A stretch of 64,000 nucleotides of DNA, taken from NCBI RefSeq assembly GCF_002943525.1, contig NZ_CP025394.1, positions 4,526,001-4,590,000 on the forward strand, written 5' to 3'. Shown here piece by piece: positions 30,442 to 39,790 of the stretch. Position 1 is the first letter of the stretch, and the number at the start of each line of letters is the position of its first letter. The notes below the pieces were generated by a model. That model was not told where the DNA came from. It saw only the letters and a list, made by a program, of their open reading frames with translations, and ran no database searches. This DNA comes from Kitasatospora sp. MMS16-BH015. Lineage in GTDB: Bacteria; Actinomycetota; Actinomycetes; Streptomycetales; Streptomycetaceae. The position numbers and the translations under genes are program-made.

Positions 30442-31623
30442 TCAGTTCAGCGGCAGGCGGGCGACCAGCAGGCGGCCCTCCATGGTGACGCCGCCGTCCA
30501 TCGCGATGGCCAGCTCGTCCGCGTAGATGTACGGCCCGGGCACGTGCGGCGGGGTGCCGTCGTCCAGGTGGGTGGAGCCGGTGAGGTACGGGATCGGGCT
30601 GTGGCCGTGCACCACGCGGTGGCCGCCGTAGGCGCCGAGCAGCTCGTGCACGGCCTGCGGGCCGGCCTCGCCGCGGAAGGCGAACCGCTTGGTGAAGCGG
30701 CGGAAGCAGTCCCACCACTCGTCGGCGCCCTCCTCGGTGAGCAGGTGGTGGACGGCGTCGTTGACCTCGGTGATCGACTCGCCGTACTCGAGGTAGGCGG
30801 TGGTGTCGGAGTGCACCAACAGGTGGCCGTCCTCCAGGGCGAGGGCGGGGAGCCGGGAGAGCCAGCTGATGTGGTGGGTCTGCAGCCGCTCCAGGTCCTG
30901 CTGCTGGCCGCCGTTGAGCCGCCAGGCGGCCAGGAAGGAGGCGGTGCCGGCGGTGGACTGGACGGGCTCGTCGCCGTACTTGGCGGCGCCCAGGAAGAGC
31001 AGTTCGTGATTGCCCATCAGCGCGCGGCAGTAGCCGCCGGCGGCGGCGGCCTCGGCGGCCAGCTGCATGACCAGGTCGATCACCCCGATGCCGTCCGGGC
31101 CGCGGTCGGTGAAGTCGCCGAGGAACCAGATCCGGGAGCGCCCGGCAGACCAGTGGCCCTCGTCGTCGATCAGGCCCTGCTGGTGCAGCGCGGCGAGCAG
31201 CTCGTCGAGGTAGCCGTGCACGTCGCCGACCACGTAGAGCGGGCCGGGGGCCTCGCCGGGCTCGGGCTGCGGGTACGGGAAGTTCATCTCCTCGACCGGC
31301 GCGCCGAACTCGCCGAGCGGCGGGCCGAGCTCGATGGTCGGCGGGTCCTCGGCGCTCGGCTCGGCGGGGAAGCCCTCGGGCGGCTGGGCGACCGGGAAGC
31401 CTTCGGGGGCCTGGGCGACGGGGGCGTGCGGGTGGCTGGCGGCCGGCCAGTGCGCCTCCAGGAAGCGGGCACCGCCGTAGCCGCTGGTGGTGCTGTAGCC
31501 GTAGCCCTGGTCGGGCTCGGGGGGTTCGTAGTACGAGCCGTACGGGAGCACGTCGAGGTCCGGCTGGTGGCGGGGGCCTGAGTCGGGCAGTTCAGGCCCG
31601 GGGAAGCGGTCCTCGGGAGTCAT
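30442..31623 (-). CDS. Metallophosphoesterase with disordered N-terminus
   Basis: 393 residues from ATG 31623. The first ~125 residues are a Pro/Gly/Tyr-rich disordered stretch with repeated APEGFPVAQ/PPEGFPAE units. The catalytic domain has the calcineurin-like metal motifs: GDVHG (in LYVVGDVHGYLDELL), GDFTDRG, GNHE (in ALMGNHELLFLG), and VHGHSP. The order and spacing fit PPP-like serine/threonine phosphatases or diadenosine tetraphosphatases. It has no export signal, so it is cytoplasmic. A dre-like palindrome lies about 155 bases upstream. The exact substrate is unknown. Confidence 0.88.
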   Translation of the reverse strand: MTPEDRFPGPELPDSGPRHQPDLDVLPYGSYYEPPEPDQGYGYSTTSGYGGARFLEAHWPAASHPHAPVAQAPEGFPVAQPPEGFPAEPSAEDPPTIELGPPLGEFGAPVEEMNFPYPQPEPGEAPGPLYVVGDVHGYLDELLAALHQQGLIDDEGHWSAGRSRIWFLGDFTDRGPDGIGVIDLVMQLAAEAAAAGGYCRALMGNHELLFLGAAKYGDEPVQSTAGTASFLAAWRLNGGQQQDLERLQTHHISWLSRLPALALEDGHLLVHSDTTAYLEYGESITEVNDAVHHLLTEEGADEWWDCFRRFTKRFAFRGEAGPQAVHELLGAYGGHRVVHGHSPIPYLTGSTHLDDGTPPHVPGPYIYADELAIAMDGGVTMEGRLLVARLPLN

Positions 31624-31776
31624 TCGCCCATCATAGGAAGACCACTCTCCCGGCGTCCTCACCTGGTCGGTATCCAATCGCCGGGAGAGTCTCCCGGCCG
31701 CGGTGCCGAGGGGTGGAATCACCCGGTCTGTCCGGACCTGGTACGGCCCGGGGACGCTCTCGGCACGATCCATCTA

Positions 31777-31787
31777 TGGTCTAGACC
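31777..31787. promoter_or_regulatory. dre-like site (DasR-type operator)
   Basis: TGGTCTAGACC matches 11 of the 12 bases of the DasR core TGGTCTAGACCA known from Streptomyces. The central CTAG overlaps the TAG stop of the LacI gene (31781-31783). Since the metallophosphoesterase start lies 154 bases downstream on the minus strand, it could regulate that gene or read-through from the LacI gene. Confidence 0.4.
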
Positions 31788-32956
31788 TCGCCGGGAGGGC
31801 GGGGCGGGCTGACGGTGGTTCGGGGGCTGCGCGGCTGGGAGGAGGCCCGGACGATCAGCTCGGTGGGCATCAGGGTGCCGGGCGGCGGGCCGTGACCGGC
31901 CGTCCGGTAGCGCGGCGGGAAGAGCCGGCCCCCCGGGTGGGTGTCGGGCACGGTCACCCCGGTGCCGGAGTCGACTCCCTCGATGGCGTCGATCAGCAGG
32001 TTGACGACGGTGGTGCCGATCCGCCGCGGCTTGAGCGAGAGGGTGGTGATCGGCGGCTCGGTGGTGGCGTACACGTCGGACTCGCTGCAGCAGACCAGCA
32101 GCAGGTCGTCCGGCACCCGCAGGCCGTACCGGCGGGCGGCGGCCAGCAGGTCGGTGCCGTTGGGGTCGAACAGCCCGTAGACCGCGTCCGGTCGGTCCGG
32201 GCGGGCCAGCAGCCGGTCGGCGGCCAGCGCGCCGGCCGCCGGGTCGTGGGCGGGGTAGGTCTCGTAGACCGGCTCCTGGCCGACCCGGTCGCACCAGCCG
32301 AGGTAGGCGTCGGTGGAGAGCCGGGTGTAGGTGTCGGTGGAGGTGCCGGTGAGCAGGCCGATCCGGCGGGCGCCGGCCTCGCTCAGGTGGTCGAGGATGC
32401 CGAGCACGGCGGCCTCGTGGTCGTTGTCCACCCAGGCGGTGACCGGGCAGTTGCCCGGCTTGCCGTCGCTGACCACCGGCACGCCGGACCGGTAGAGCTC
32501 GCTGACCAGCGGGTCCTGGTCGGGCGGGTCGATCACCACGGTGCCGTCCAGGGCGATGTTGCTCCAGACGTCGTGCCGGGACGAGGCGGGCAGCACCACC
32601 AGCGCGTAGCCCCGGCTGAGCGCCGCACTGGTCGCGGCGCGCGCCATCTCGGCGAAGTAGGCGAACTCGGTGAAGGTGAACGGCTCCTCGCCGTACGTGG
32701 TGACGGTCAGTCCGATCAGTCCGGACCGACCGGTGCGCAGGGTCCGCGCGGCGGCGGACGGGCGGTAGCCGAGGCGCTCCGCTACTTCGCGCACCCGGCT
32801 TCTGGTCTCGTCGGGTAGGCGTCCCTTGCCGTTCAGGGCGTCCGAGACCGTGGTGATCGACACTCCGGCGGCTGCTGCCACATCCCGGATGCCGGCCCGC
32901 TCCAGACGCCGCGAGGTGGTGGGTCGCCGACCGCTCTGGTTGGCTGCTGCTGTCAT
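31781..32956 (-). CDS. LacI/GalR-family transcriptional regulator
   Basis: 391 residues from ATG 32956. The helix-turn-helix is at about 18-45 (GIRDVAAAAGVSITTVSDAL) and the hinge helix and effector domain follow (LRTGRSGLIGLTV, DGTVVIDPPDQDP, DNDHEAAVLGILDHL, LSLKPRRIGTTVVNLLIDAI). The last 30 residues are Pro/Arg-rich and extend past the usual family end. The start lacks a strong ribosome site, and a GTG 36 bases earlier is also possible. It is divergent from the aminotransferase gene at 33292 across 335 bases, an arrangement I recall as conserved in Streptomyces. Confidence 0.88.
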   Translation of the reverse strand: MTAAANQSGRRPTTSRRLERAGIRDVAAAAGVSITTVSDALNGKGRLPDETRSRVREVAERLGYRPSAAARTLRTGRSGLIGLTVTTYGEEPFTFTEFAYFAEMARAATSAALSRGYALVVLPASSRHDVWSNIALDGTVVIDPPDQDPLVSELYRSGVPVVSDGKPGNCPVTAWVDNDHEAAVLGILDHLSEAGARRIGLLTGTSTDTYTRLSTDAYLGWCDRVGQEPVYETYPAHDPAAGALAADRLLARPDRPDAVYGLFDPNGTDLLAAARRYGLRVPDDLLLVCCSESDVYATTEPPITTLSLKPRRIGTTVVNLLIDAIEGVDSGTGVTVPDTHPGGRLFPPRYRTAGHGPPPGTLMPTELIVRASSQPRSPRTTVSPPRPPGEV

Positions 32957-33291
32957 GGCGGACCGATCGTATGGCGCATGACGCCGCTCCGTAACCGGGG
33001 CGTCACTCGGCCGAGAAGAACCGTTTCTCCATGAGCCGGTCGCCTGAAGGCCCTTGGAAACCCGCTTCGTTTCGGCCTTCTTACCTCTGACATGTGCCAT
33101 AGGAACCCGGCAGAATGGCTGATCTGCACCCGTGGCCCGGGCGAGCATCTCACTCCTACGGGTGAGGGGCGGTCGGTATCGTTCGGGGCACCCGACCGGG
33201 GTGGTCACGGGTGCCAGGCTTGTGCTCGGTGCGCCGGTGACCCCGGGCGTACGCAGAGCGCACGAGAAGAAGAACGACGAAGGAGTGCACC
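32957..33291. promoter_or_regulatory. Divergent intergenic region, LacI / aminotransferase
   Basis: These 335 bases carry no convincing gene. They hold both promoters of the divergent LacI and aminotransferase genes. The A/T-richer part is around 33060-33120. I looked for a tRNA here because one open frame has the look of a tRNA shadow, but found no cloverleaf. Confidence 0.4.
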
Positions 33292-34371
33292 GTGAGTGGC
33301 ACGGCAGCGCAGGCCCCCCGGCTCCGGCCGACCCTGGACGGCATCCCGACCTACAAGCCGGGCAAGCCGGCCAGCGCGGACTCGTACAAGCTCTCGTCCA
33401 ACGAGAACCCGTATGAGCCGCTGCCCGGCGTGCTGGAGGCGGCCGTCGCCGCCGCCGGTTCGATCAACCGCTACCCCGACATGGCCGCCTCCGAGCTGAC
33501 GGCCGAGCTGGCCGGCCGGTTCGGCGTCCCCGCCGAGCACGTGGCGCTGGGCACCGGCTCGGTGAGCGTGGCGCAGTCGCTGGTGCTCTCCACGGCGGGC
33601 CCGGGCGACGAGGTGATCTTCGCCTGGCGCTCCTTCGAGGCGTACCCGATCATCACCCAGGTCTCCGGGGCCACTCCGGTGCCGGTGCCGCTCACCTCCG
33701 GTGAGGCGCACGACCTGGACGCGATGCTGGCCGCGATCACCGAGCGGACCCGGCTGATCTTCGTCTGCAACCCGAACAACCCGACCGGTGTCGCCATCCA
33801 CCGCGAGGAGCTGGTCCGCTTCCTGGACGCCGTCCCGGGCGACATCCTGGTCGTGCTGGACGAGGCGTACCGCGAGTTCATCCGCGACGAGCGGGTGCCG
33901 GACGGCATCGAGCTCTACCGGGACCGGCCGAACGTCTGCGTGCTGCGCACCTTCTCCAAGGCGTACGGCCTGGCCGGCCTGCGGGTGGGCTTCGCGATCG
34001 GGCACGAGCCGGTGGCCACCGCCCTGCGCAAGACCGCCATCCCGTTCGGCGTGAGCCAGCTGGCCCAGGACGCGGCCGTCGCCTCGCTCCGCGCGGAGGA
34101 GGCCCTGCTGGTCCGGGTCGAGGCCCTGGTCGAGGAGCGCACCCGGGTCGCCGCCGAGCTGGCCCGCCAGGGCTGGGAGCTCGCCGACTCCCAGGCCAAC
34201 TTCGTCTGGCTCCGGCTGGGCGAGCAGACGATGGACTTCGCGGCGGCCTGTGGCGCGGCGGGTGTGGTCGTCCGCCCGTTCCCGGGCGAGGGCGTCCGGG
34301 TGACGATCGGCGAGGTCGCCGGCAACGACATCTTCCTCGCGACGGCGGAGGCCTTCCGCAAGTCGCTGTAG
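33292..34371 (+). CDS. Histidinol-phosphate / aromatic aminotransferase (HisC-like)
   Basis: 359 residues from GTG 33292, after GAAGGAG. It is a fold-type I PLP enzyme: KLSSNENPYEPLP at the N-terminus, VCNPNNPTG for cofactor and substrate carboxylate contact, LDEAYREF, and the Schiff-base Lys 223 in LRTFSKAYGLAGLRVG. The length and motifs fit HisC-type enzymes. In this position, outside any his operon, it is more likely the second HisC/aromatic aminotransferase paralogue (phenylalanine/tyrosine transamination) than the dedicated histidine enzyme. It may be controlled by the divergent LacI regulator. Confidence 0.9.
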   Translation: MSGTAAQAPRLRPTLDGIPTYKPGKPASADSYKLSSNENPYEPLPGVLEAAVAAAGSINRYPDMAASELTAELAGRFGVPAEHVALGTGSVSVAQSLVLSTAGPGDEVIFAWRSFEAYPIITQVSGATPVPVPLTSGEAHDLDAMLAAITERTRLIFVCNPNNPTGVAIHREELVRFLDAVPGDILVVLDEAYREFIRDERVPDGIELYRDRPNVCVLRTFSKAYGLAGLRVGFAIGHEPVATALRKTAIPFGVSQLAQDAAVASLRAEEALLVRVEALVEERTRVAAELARQGWELADSQANFVWLRLGEQTMDFAAACGAAGVVVRPFPGEGVRVTIGEVAGNDIFLATAEAFRKSL

Positions 34372-34403
34372 CGGCGGGGGCGGGGCTCTTCGGTGGGCCC
34401 CGC

Positions 34404-34973
34404 CTACAGCCCGGTGGTGTCGAGGTCGAGGTCGAAGGGCTCGGGGAGCCGGATCGTGACGCCGAAGGGGTGCGGGCCCTCGACCCGGGTGTAACCGAGT
34501 CGGCCGGGCTGCGAGAACAGCGTGCAGGTCTGTTCCTGGCGGTCGATCAGGAGGTAGAGCGGTGCGCCGTACTGGGCGTAGCGCCGCCGCTTCACCGCCC
34601 GGTCGGTGTCGCCGTTCGAGGGGGAGGTCACCTCGACGACCAGGAGGGTCTGGTCGGGGACCAAGGCACCCTCGGTGCGGGCCAGGTCGGCGGGCACCAC
34701 GGCGAGGTCGGGGACGTAGTAGTTCGCACTGCCCGGCAGGTCGAGGTTGCCGGAGCCGGCCCGGAGACCGAGAGCCCGCATTCGCGGCCCGATCTGCTCC
34801 CGGATCAAGTCGGCGGCGTTCTCGTGGGCCCAGGTCGGTGACATCGGGGTGATGACTCCCTCGACGATCTCGGCGCGGTCTCCGGCCAGGTGCTGGATGG
34901 CGTACTTCAGCGCCCGTTCCGGGCTGTCGACCTGCTCGTAGTCGATGGGGTCGGGGTGCGGGGAGGTGCTCAT
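34404..34973 (-). CDS. Uma2-family (PD-(D/E)XK-like) endonuclease
   Basis: 189 residues from ATG 34973. Characteristic elements are RAEIVEGVITPMSPTWAHEN, YYVPDLAVVPAD with the catalytic Asp, LLVVEVTSPSNGDTDRAVKR carrying the E-x-T and Lys region, and YAQYGAPLYLLIDRQ. Uma2 proteins are abundant in Streptomyces and cyanobacteria and have a restriction-endonuclease-like fold, but their role is unknown. It stands alone, convergent with the aminotransferase gene (32 bases apart). Confidence 0.9.
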   Translation of the reverse strand: MSTSPHPDPIDYEQVDSPERALKYAIQHLAGDRAEIVEGVITPMSPTWAHENAADLIREQIGPRMRALGLRAGSGNLDLPGSANYYVPDLAVVPADLARTEGALVPDQTLLVVEVTSPSNGDTDRAVKRRRYAQYGAPLYLLIDRQEQTCTLFSQPGRLGYTRVEGPHPFGVTIRLPEPFDLDLDTTGL

Positions 34974-35154
34974 GCGGGAGCCCTTCTCGTCCGGTGTCGC
35001 GGTACGGCTCACCACTCACGGTAGCGGGAACGCGAAGGGGCGCGGGGATCTGTCGCTGCCGCGCGTGCACGTGGGTGCATGGTTGGCAGCGCACGCAGTT
35101 AAGCAAACAGAGCCTCGCGCCCCTGGGGCGCTGCAACTGAACGTCAGCTCATGG

Positions 35155-38100
35155 TCAGCTCATCGGGGTGAAGGTCCACTGCTGGGCGGGGGTGCCGTTG
35201 CAGTCCCAGAGCTGGGGGCGGGTGCCGCTGGTGACGTTGCCCTGGGGCATGTCGAGGCACTTGCCGGTGGCGGAGTTGACGATGGAGCCGTCGGCGCGGG
35301 GGAGCCACTTCTGGGCGGCCGAGCCGTTGCAGGTCCAGAGCTGGGTGACGGTGCCGCTGGCGGAGTTGCCCTGCGGGTCGTCGAGGCAGTGGCCGAGGAC
35401 CTGGAGGGAGCCGTCGGGCATGGCCGTCCACTGCTGGGGCGCGGAGCCGTTGCAGTCCCAGATCTGGACCGCGTTGCCGTCGGTGAGGGCGCCCTGGCTG
35501 TCGTCGAGGCAGCGGTTGGCGGCCACCCCGTTGGTGATCTTGCTGGGCGCTCCAGCCGGCACGGTCGGGGTGTTGTAGACCGCCAGGTCGCTGATGCTGC
35601 CGGTGTAGAAGGAGTTCGCGGCGCCCTGGTACTTGTAACGACCGAGCACGACCGGCCCGGTGATGCCGGACTGGGTGGTGTGGTAGCCGGAGCCGGCCAG
35701 GATGCCGTTGACCCAGAGGTTCATCTGGTTGGTGGTGGCGTTGTAGCTCGCGGTCAGTTTGGTCCAGACGTTCGGCTGGGCCTTGGCGGCGGCGCTGCGG
35801 TAGTCGGTCTGGTCGTAGTTCCAGCCGTTGTCGTCGGATCGGCCCATGCCGAACCGCCAGGTGCCGTCCGAACCCTCGGGCCAGACCATGAAGCCGCTGG
35901 CGCTGGTGCCGTCCTGGCTGACCACCGGGGAGCCCAGCGCGGTCGGCTTGGCCCAGAGCGAGACGGTGAACGACTTGCTGATGTCCAGCGAGGTGCCGGC
36001 GGTGTCGATCTCTGCCGCGCCGCCGGAGAGGGCGGCCACGGTGGTGGTGCGGCCCGCGACGGTGTCGGACGGGAAGGTGACGCCGCCCTTGACGGTGCCG
36101 GCGTGCTGGCCGGTGGCGTCCGGGGTGACCGAGTTGGTCGCGCCGGTCAGGCGCCACTCGTCGGCGGCCAGGTTGGTCGAGCCGAGCTGGTACGGGGCGG
36201 CCAGGTCGGTGACGGCCTTGCCACCGGCGGTGGCGGTGTGGCCGGGCCAGATCTGCAGGGTGTTGCCGACCGGGTCGAGCGCCCAGAGGTCGGCCAGGCC
36301 GTCCCCGGTCAGGTCGCCCTCGGAGCCGACCACGGCCCACGGGGTGACCGGCACGTTGCCGATCGTCGTGCCGGCGTCGATCGCGGAGACGGTGTTCCAG
36401 GGGGGCGTGGCGGTGCCGAACTCGTCGGTGGTCGAGTCCTGGGCGACCGTCAGGTTGTAGGCGGTGACGTCACCGTTCGCGCTGCGGGCCCAGACGCCCG
36501 GGCGGCCCTTGGCGTTCCAGTCTCCGGGGGAGATCAGGTCGCGACCCAGCCAGCCGGTGGAGGCCAGCCGGACGGGCTGGCCCAGGGTGGTGTCCGAGGT
36601 GGTCGGGTAGTACCAGAGCGCGGCGTCGGTGGAGCCGACGGCCTCGATGCTGAGCAGGCCGGTGCGGTCCTGGTACGCCTTGTTGGTGCCGAGGGCGGAG
36701 TGCGCCGGGTCGCCGATGGCGAGGACCTGCTTGGTGGTGGACCAGTCGGTGGCGAAGTAGCCGGCGCAGCTCGGGTTGAGCGTGGTGACCGCGCAGGCGG
36801 GCTTCTGGATCGGGATCTTGGTGTTGATCCGGCCCGTCGGCACGTTGTTGCCCGGGTTGAGGTAGGCGGTCAGCACTGCTCCGCCGTTCTTGTGCGCGAG
36901 CACGTCGTCGACGTTCTTGGAGCCGCGCAGGCTGCCGCGGTGGGTCACCTGGTAGTTGGCCCAGGAATCGCCGCCGGGGGAGTCGGCGGGCAGCGCGGTG
37001 AGCGAGACAGCGGCGCTGCCCGCCTGGGTGCTGGCCGGGGCGTTGTGGGTGTAAAGACCGCCGTCCGGGTGCCGGACCAGGATGTCGGGCGAGCTGTCAC
37101 CCGTCATGTCGCCGAAGGCCGGGGCCGGGCCGTTGGGGTTCCACGGCGCGTAGAAGGAGTACGAGGAGACCTGCGAGAGGTTGCCCGCGTTGTCCTCGGC
37201 CTGGACGTAGAGCACGTTGGTGCCCCAGCGGGCCGGGGTGACCGAGATGCCGGCGGAGGGGATGGCGCCGCCGCACTGCCACTGGGCGCCCGCGAGCTGC
37301 GGGTCGAAGCTCCAGCGCAGGCAGGCCAGCCCGGAGGACTGCAGGCCCGAGGGGTTCGGGTCGGTGGCGGTGAACGGCACCAGGCCGGTCTGGCCCGCGT
37401 ACAGCTGTGGCACCTGGCCGTTGCCGGACATCGGGAACTGCTTGGTCAGGTCGGTGACGGTGCTCGGGAAGGTCACCGTCGGCGCGGTGCGGTCGACCCG
37501 GAAGTGGCAGTCGGGGCTGAACTGGGCCCAGCCGACGCCCGGCAGGGTGTCGGTGGCGAAGCCGCCCCAGCCGTACCAGTGGCCGTCCTTGAGGGAGCCG
37601 GCCGGCAGCTGCCAGGAGGCGTCACTGCCGCTGTTGACCAGACCGGTGGTGCCGGAGCTGACCTCGGGGGTGCCGCTCTGCCCGTAGTCCCAGATGTGCA
37701 CCCAGGCGGCCAGCTGGCTCTGGGCCGAGCTGGAGACGTTGACGTTGAGGCTCGCGGTGTCGCTGTTCAGCCAGCCCCAGGTGCTCAGGTCGTTGGTGTT
37801 GCAACTGTCCGTCGAACCGGCCGGGTTGACGGTGTGCGGGGAGACCGGGCCGGTGTGCGGGTTGGTCGGCACGTTCGGCACGCGGTCGTACTGGATGGAG
37901 AGCGAGGCGTTGTAGTCGAAGCGCTTGAAGGCGTTCCTGTTGCCCTCGTCGCCCTGGAGTGTGAAGGCCGCGACGTTCCATCCGGCACCGAGGCCGTTCT
38001 TCACCACGGTGGTGGCGTCCCAGTCGACGCCGACGTTGTTGTAGCAGCCGTTCTGGCCTGCCCCAGGGACGTTCCTGCTGCCCAGTGAGTCGTACCGGGC

Positions 38101-39525
38101 CGGGGAGTTGTTCCAGGTGGTGTTGCCGTCGAACGAGGCGGACAGGTAGGCGTTGACGCCGTAGCTGTTGGTGCAGGACCAGTCCGAGGACATGTACTCC
38201 TCGGCGTGCAGGGTGGCGCTGTTGACGACGACGCCCTTGTAGCCCGAGACGTCGAACTGGTAGTACGCGCGCTCGATCCCGTAAGGGGAGCTCCAGCCCT
38301 GGTAGCCCACGCCGGGGTGGTCGATGTCGGCGCTGGAGGACTTGTTGAGGTTGCTGGTGTTGGGGAAGGCCTGCTGCGTCCAGGTGTACTGCTGCTTGCC
38401 GATGGTGGCAGGCACCCAGGCGGGGTCGATGTAGACCGGGTACTTGGTGGTGGAGTCGGTCAGGATCGACTGGTCGGCCGTCAGGCCGACGGTGGTGCCG
38501 GCCGTGCTGACCGGCATCTGGGCCAGCTTGGCGCCGGTGCCCGGGCCGTCGGGGGTGCTCGCGGCGCCCTTGCCGTTCGCCCTGCCGGGGACCGGGGCGG
38601 CAGCGCCGGCCGGGGCGGCGGCATCCAGGTCTGCTGCTGCGGGGGCGGCGGCGAGGCTGCGGGCGGCGGTCTTCGGGGCGGCTGCGGTCTTCGAAGCGTC
38701 GGCCGAGGAGTCCCACATGAGCGGGGCGGGGGCGGAGAAGACCGGCTGGCCCTTGGCGTCGGTGGCCTTGAGGTTGCCGCCCTGGTCGGCGGCGATGGTG
38801 ACGCCCTTGGTCTTGGTGGCGAACTTGAGGTTCTTGACGACCGGGTTGGCGGCGGCCTGCGGGGTCTTGACGATCAGGACGGTGGAGAAGCCGCCCTGCT
38901 TGGAGACGCTGACGCGCAGGTCGGTGTCGGGGGCGACGTTCGGGTAGAGCGCCGTGGTGCCGTCGAGGGTGGGGGCCGGGAGCGAGGCGAACGGGGCGCT
39001 GATGGCGAGTTGCTTGCCGTCGGCGGTGGTCATGGTGGCGAGGGGGCCGGTGCCGCCGCCGGAGAGCGCCAGGCCGGAGGCGGCGGTCTTGGGGGTGACG
39101 GTGCCATCGGCGGTGGTGGCGAGGGTGGCGTCGAGGTCCTGCCAGGCGCCGTTCTTCCTGGTGCGCTGCTGGAGGGGGTGCTGGGTCTGGTTGAAGTGCC
39201 CGGCGGGGGTGGCGACGGTCTCGCTGAACTCGGTGGTGAGCGAGGGGACGGGGACGTCCTTGCCGGTGGCCTTGGCCTGGGCGAGTGCCTTGGAGCCCTC
39301 GTCCTCGCCGGCCTGCTTGAAGCCGGGGGCGGGCGGGGTGTCCTTGGCGTGGGCGGCGTCGGCGGCCGCGATGGCGGCGTTCGGGTCGGTGGGGCTCGCG
39401 GCCCACGCGGCGGGGGCAGCGGCCAGCAGCCCCGTGGTCAGCCCCAGTGCGGCGATTGCGGCCATCGGGCGCATTCGTCTGCGACGGGAATTGATCGAGA
39501 AATGACTCGACGTCAGTTTTTGCAC
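35155..39525 (-). CDS. Very large secreted protein: DNRLRE-like, FG-GAP-like, LamG-like and ricin (CBM13) domains
   Basis: 1456 residues from GTG 39525. A basic n-region (SINSRRRRMRPM) and hydrophobic core end in APAAWA at about 42, a clear signal peptide. Domains in order: a beta-rich N-terminal region; an Ala-rich linker at about 280-330; a DNRLRE-like region (QYTWTQQAFPNTSNLN ... RAYYQFDVSGYKGVVVNSAT, about 370-550); FG-GAP-like propeller repeats (FGDMTGDSSPDILVRHPDG; EGDLTGDGLADLWAL, about 800-1110); a LamG jelly roll (SFTVSLWAKPT ... LVLGRYKYQG, about 1140-1320); and a C-terminal ricin lectin with QIWDCNG/QLWTCNG repeats. No catalytic motif was found. It is divergent from the RHS gene and resembles the secreted partner proteins seen beside RHS genes in actinomycetes. 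Confidence 0.82.
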   Translation of the reverse strand: MQKLTSSHFSINSRRRRMRPMAAIAALGLTTGLLAAAPAAWAASPTDPNAAIAAADAAHAKDTPPAPGFKQAGEDEGSKALAQAKATGKDVPVPSLTTEFSETVATPAGHFNQTQHPLQQRTRKNGAWQDLDATLATTADGTVTPKTAASGLALSGGGTGPLATMTTADGKQLAISAPFASLPAPTLDGTTALYPNVAPDTDLRVSVSKQGGFSTVLIVKTPQAAANPVVKNLKFATKTKGVTIAADQGGNLKATDAKGQPVFSAPAPLMWDSSADASKTAAAPKTAARSLAAAPAAADLDAAAPAGAAAPVPGRANGKGAASTPDGPGTGAKLAQMPVSTAGTTVGLTADQSILTDSTTKYPVYIDPAWVPATIGKQQYTWTQQAFPNTSNLNKSSSADIDHPGVGYQGWSSPYGIERAYYQFDVSGYKGVVVNSATLHAEEYMSSDWSCTNSYGVNAYLSASFDGNTTWNNSPARYDSLGSRNVPGAGQNGCYNNVGVDWDATTVVKNGLGAGWNVAAFTLQGDEGNRNAFKRFDYNASLSIQYDRVPNVPTNPHTGPVSPHTVNPAGSTDSCNTNDLSTWGWLNSDTASLNVNVSSSAQSQLAAWVHIWDYGQSGTPEVSSGTTGLVNSGSDASWQLPAGSLKDGHWYGWGGFATDTLPGVGWAQFSPDCHFRVDRTAPTVTFPSTVTDLTKQFPMSGNGQVPQLYAGQTGLVPFTATDPNPSGLQSSGLACLRWSFDPQLAGAQWQCGGAIPSAGISVTPARWGTNVLYVQAEDNAGNLSQVSSYSFYAPWNPNGPAPAFGDMTGDSSPDILVRHPDGGLYTHNAPASTQAGSAAVSLTALPADSPGGDSWANYQVTHRGSLRGSKNVDDVLAHKNGGAVLTAYLNPGNNVPTGRINTKIPIQKPACAVTTLNPSCAGYFATDWSTTKQVLAIGDPAHSALGTNKAYQDRTGLLSIEAVGSTDAALWYYPTTSDTTLGQPVRLASTGWLGRDLISPGDWNAKGRPGVWARSANGDVTAYNLTVAQDSTTDEFGTATPPWNTVSAIDAGTTIGNVPVTPWAVVGSEGDLTGDGLADLWALDPVGNTLQIWPGHTATAGGKAVTDLAAPYQLGSTNLAADEWRLTGATNSVTPDATGQHAGTVKGGVTFPSDTVAGRTTTVAALSGGAAEIDTAGTSLDISKSFTVSLWAKPTALGSPVVSQDGTSASGFMVWPEGSDGTWRFGMGRSDDNGWNYDQTDYRSAAAKAQPNVWTKLTASYNATTNQMNLWVNGILAGSGYHTTQSGITGPVVLGRYKYQGAANSFYTGSISDLAVYNTPTVPAGAPSKITNGVAANRCLDDSQGALTDGNAVQIWDCNGSAPQQWTAMPDGSLQVLGHCLDDPQGNSASGTVTQLWTCNGSAAQKWLPRADGSIVNSATGKCLDMPQGNVTSGTRPQLWDCNGTPAQQWTFTPMS

Positions 39526-39790
39526 GGGATATCCCAGGTAAGGGGAGTACTGGCGCTGTTCGCACAGAGATCAGAGATGAAGATGAGCTAAATATCGACA
39601 TCCAGTCAACAGATCCGACCGGCGGAATGTCCGGTTTGCGCGCGCTGGTGACGGTATGCCAGCAGTGTGGGATACGTCACTGGGCAATTGGCCCTTGATC
39701 ATGTTGACGATCCGAAGAATGCACCCCCTAAAGTTCGCTGGATTTGCTCTGCGAGCAAGATCGATAATCAGAAGGGGGTTAAGCAAAATC
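39526..39790. promoter_or_regulatory. Divergent promoter region of the two giant secreted-protein genes
   Basis: This 265-base gap is clearly richer in A/T than the flanking genes. On the plus strand TTGACG (39704-39709) and TAAAGT (39729-39734) lie 19 bases apart and could be -35/-10 boxes for the RHS gene. No operator palindrome was identified. Confidence 0.4.

Noticed and set aside
32957..33291. Possible tRNA between LacI and the aminotransferase gene
   Set aside because: One open frame resembled a tRNA shadow, but no acceptor stem, anticodon stem or GTTCRA loop could be found on either strand.
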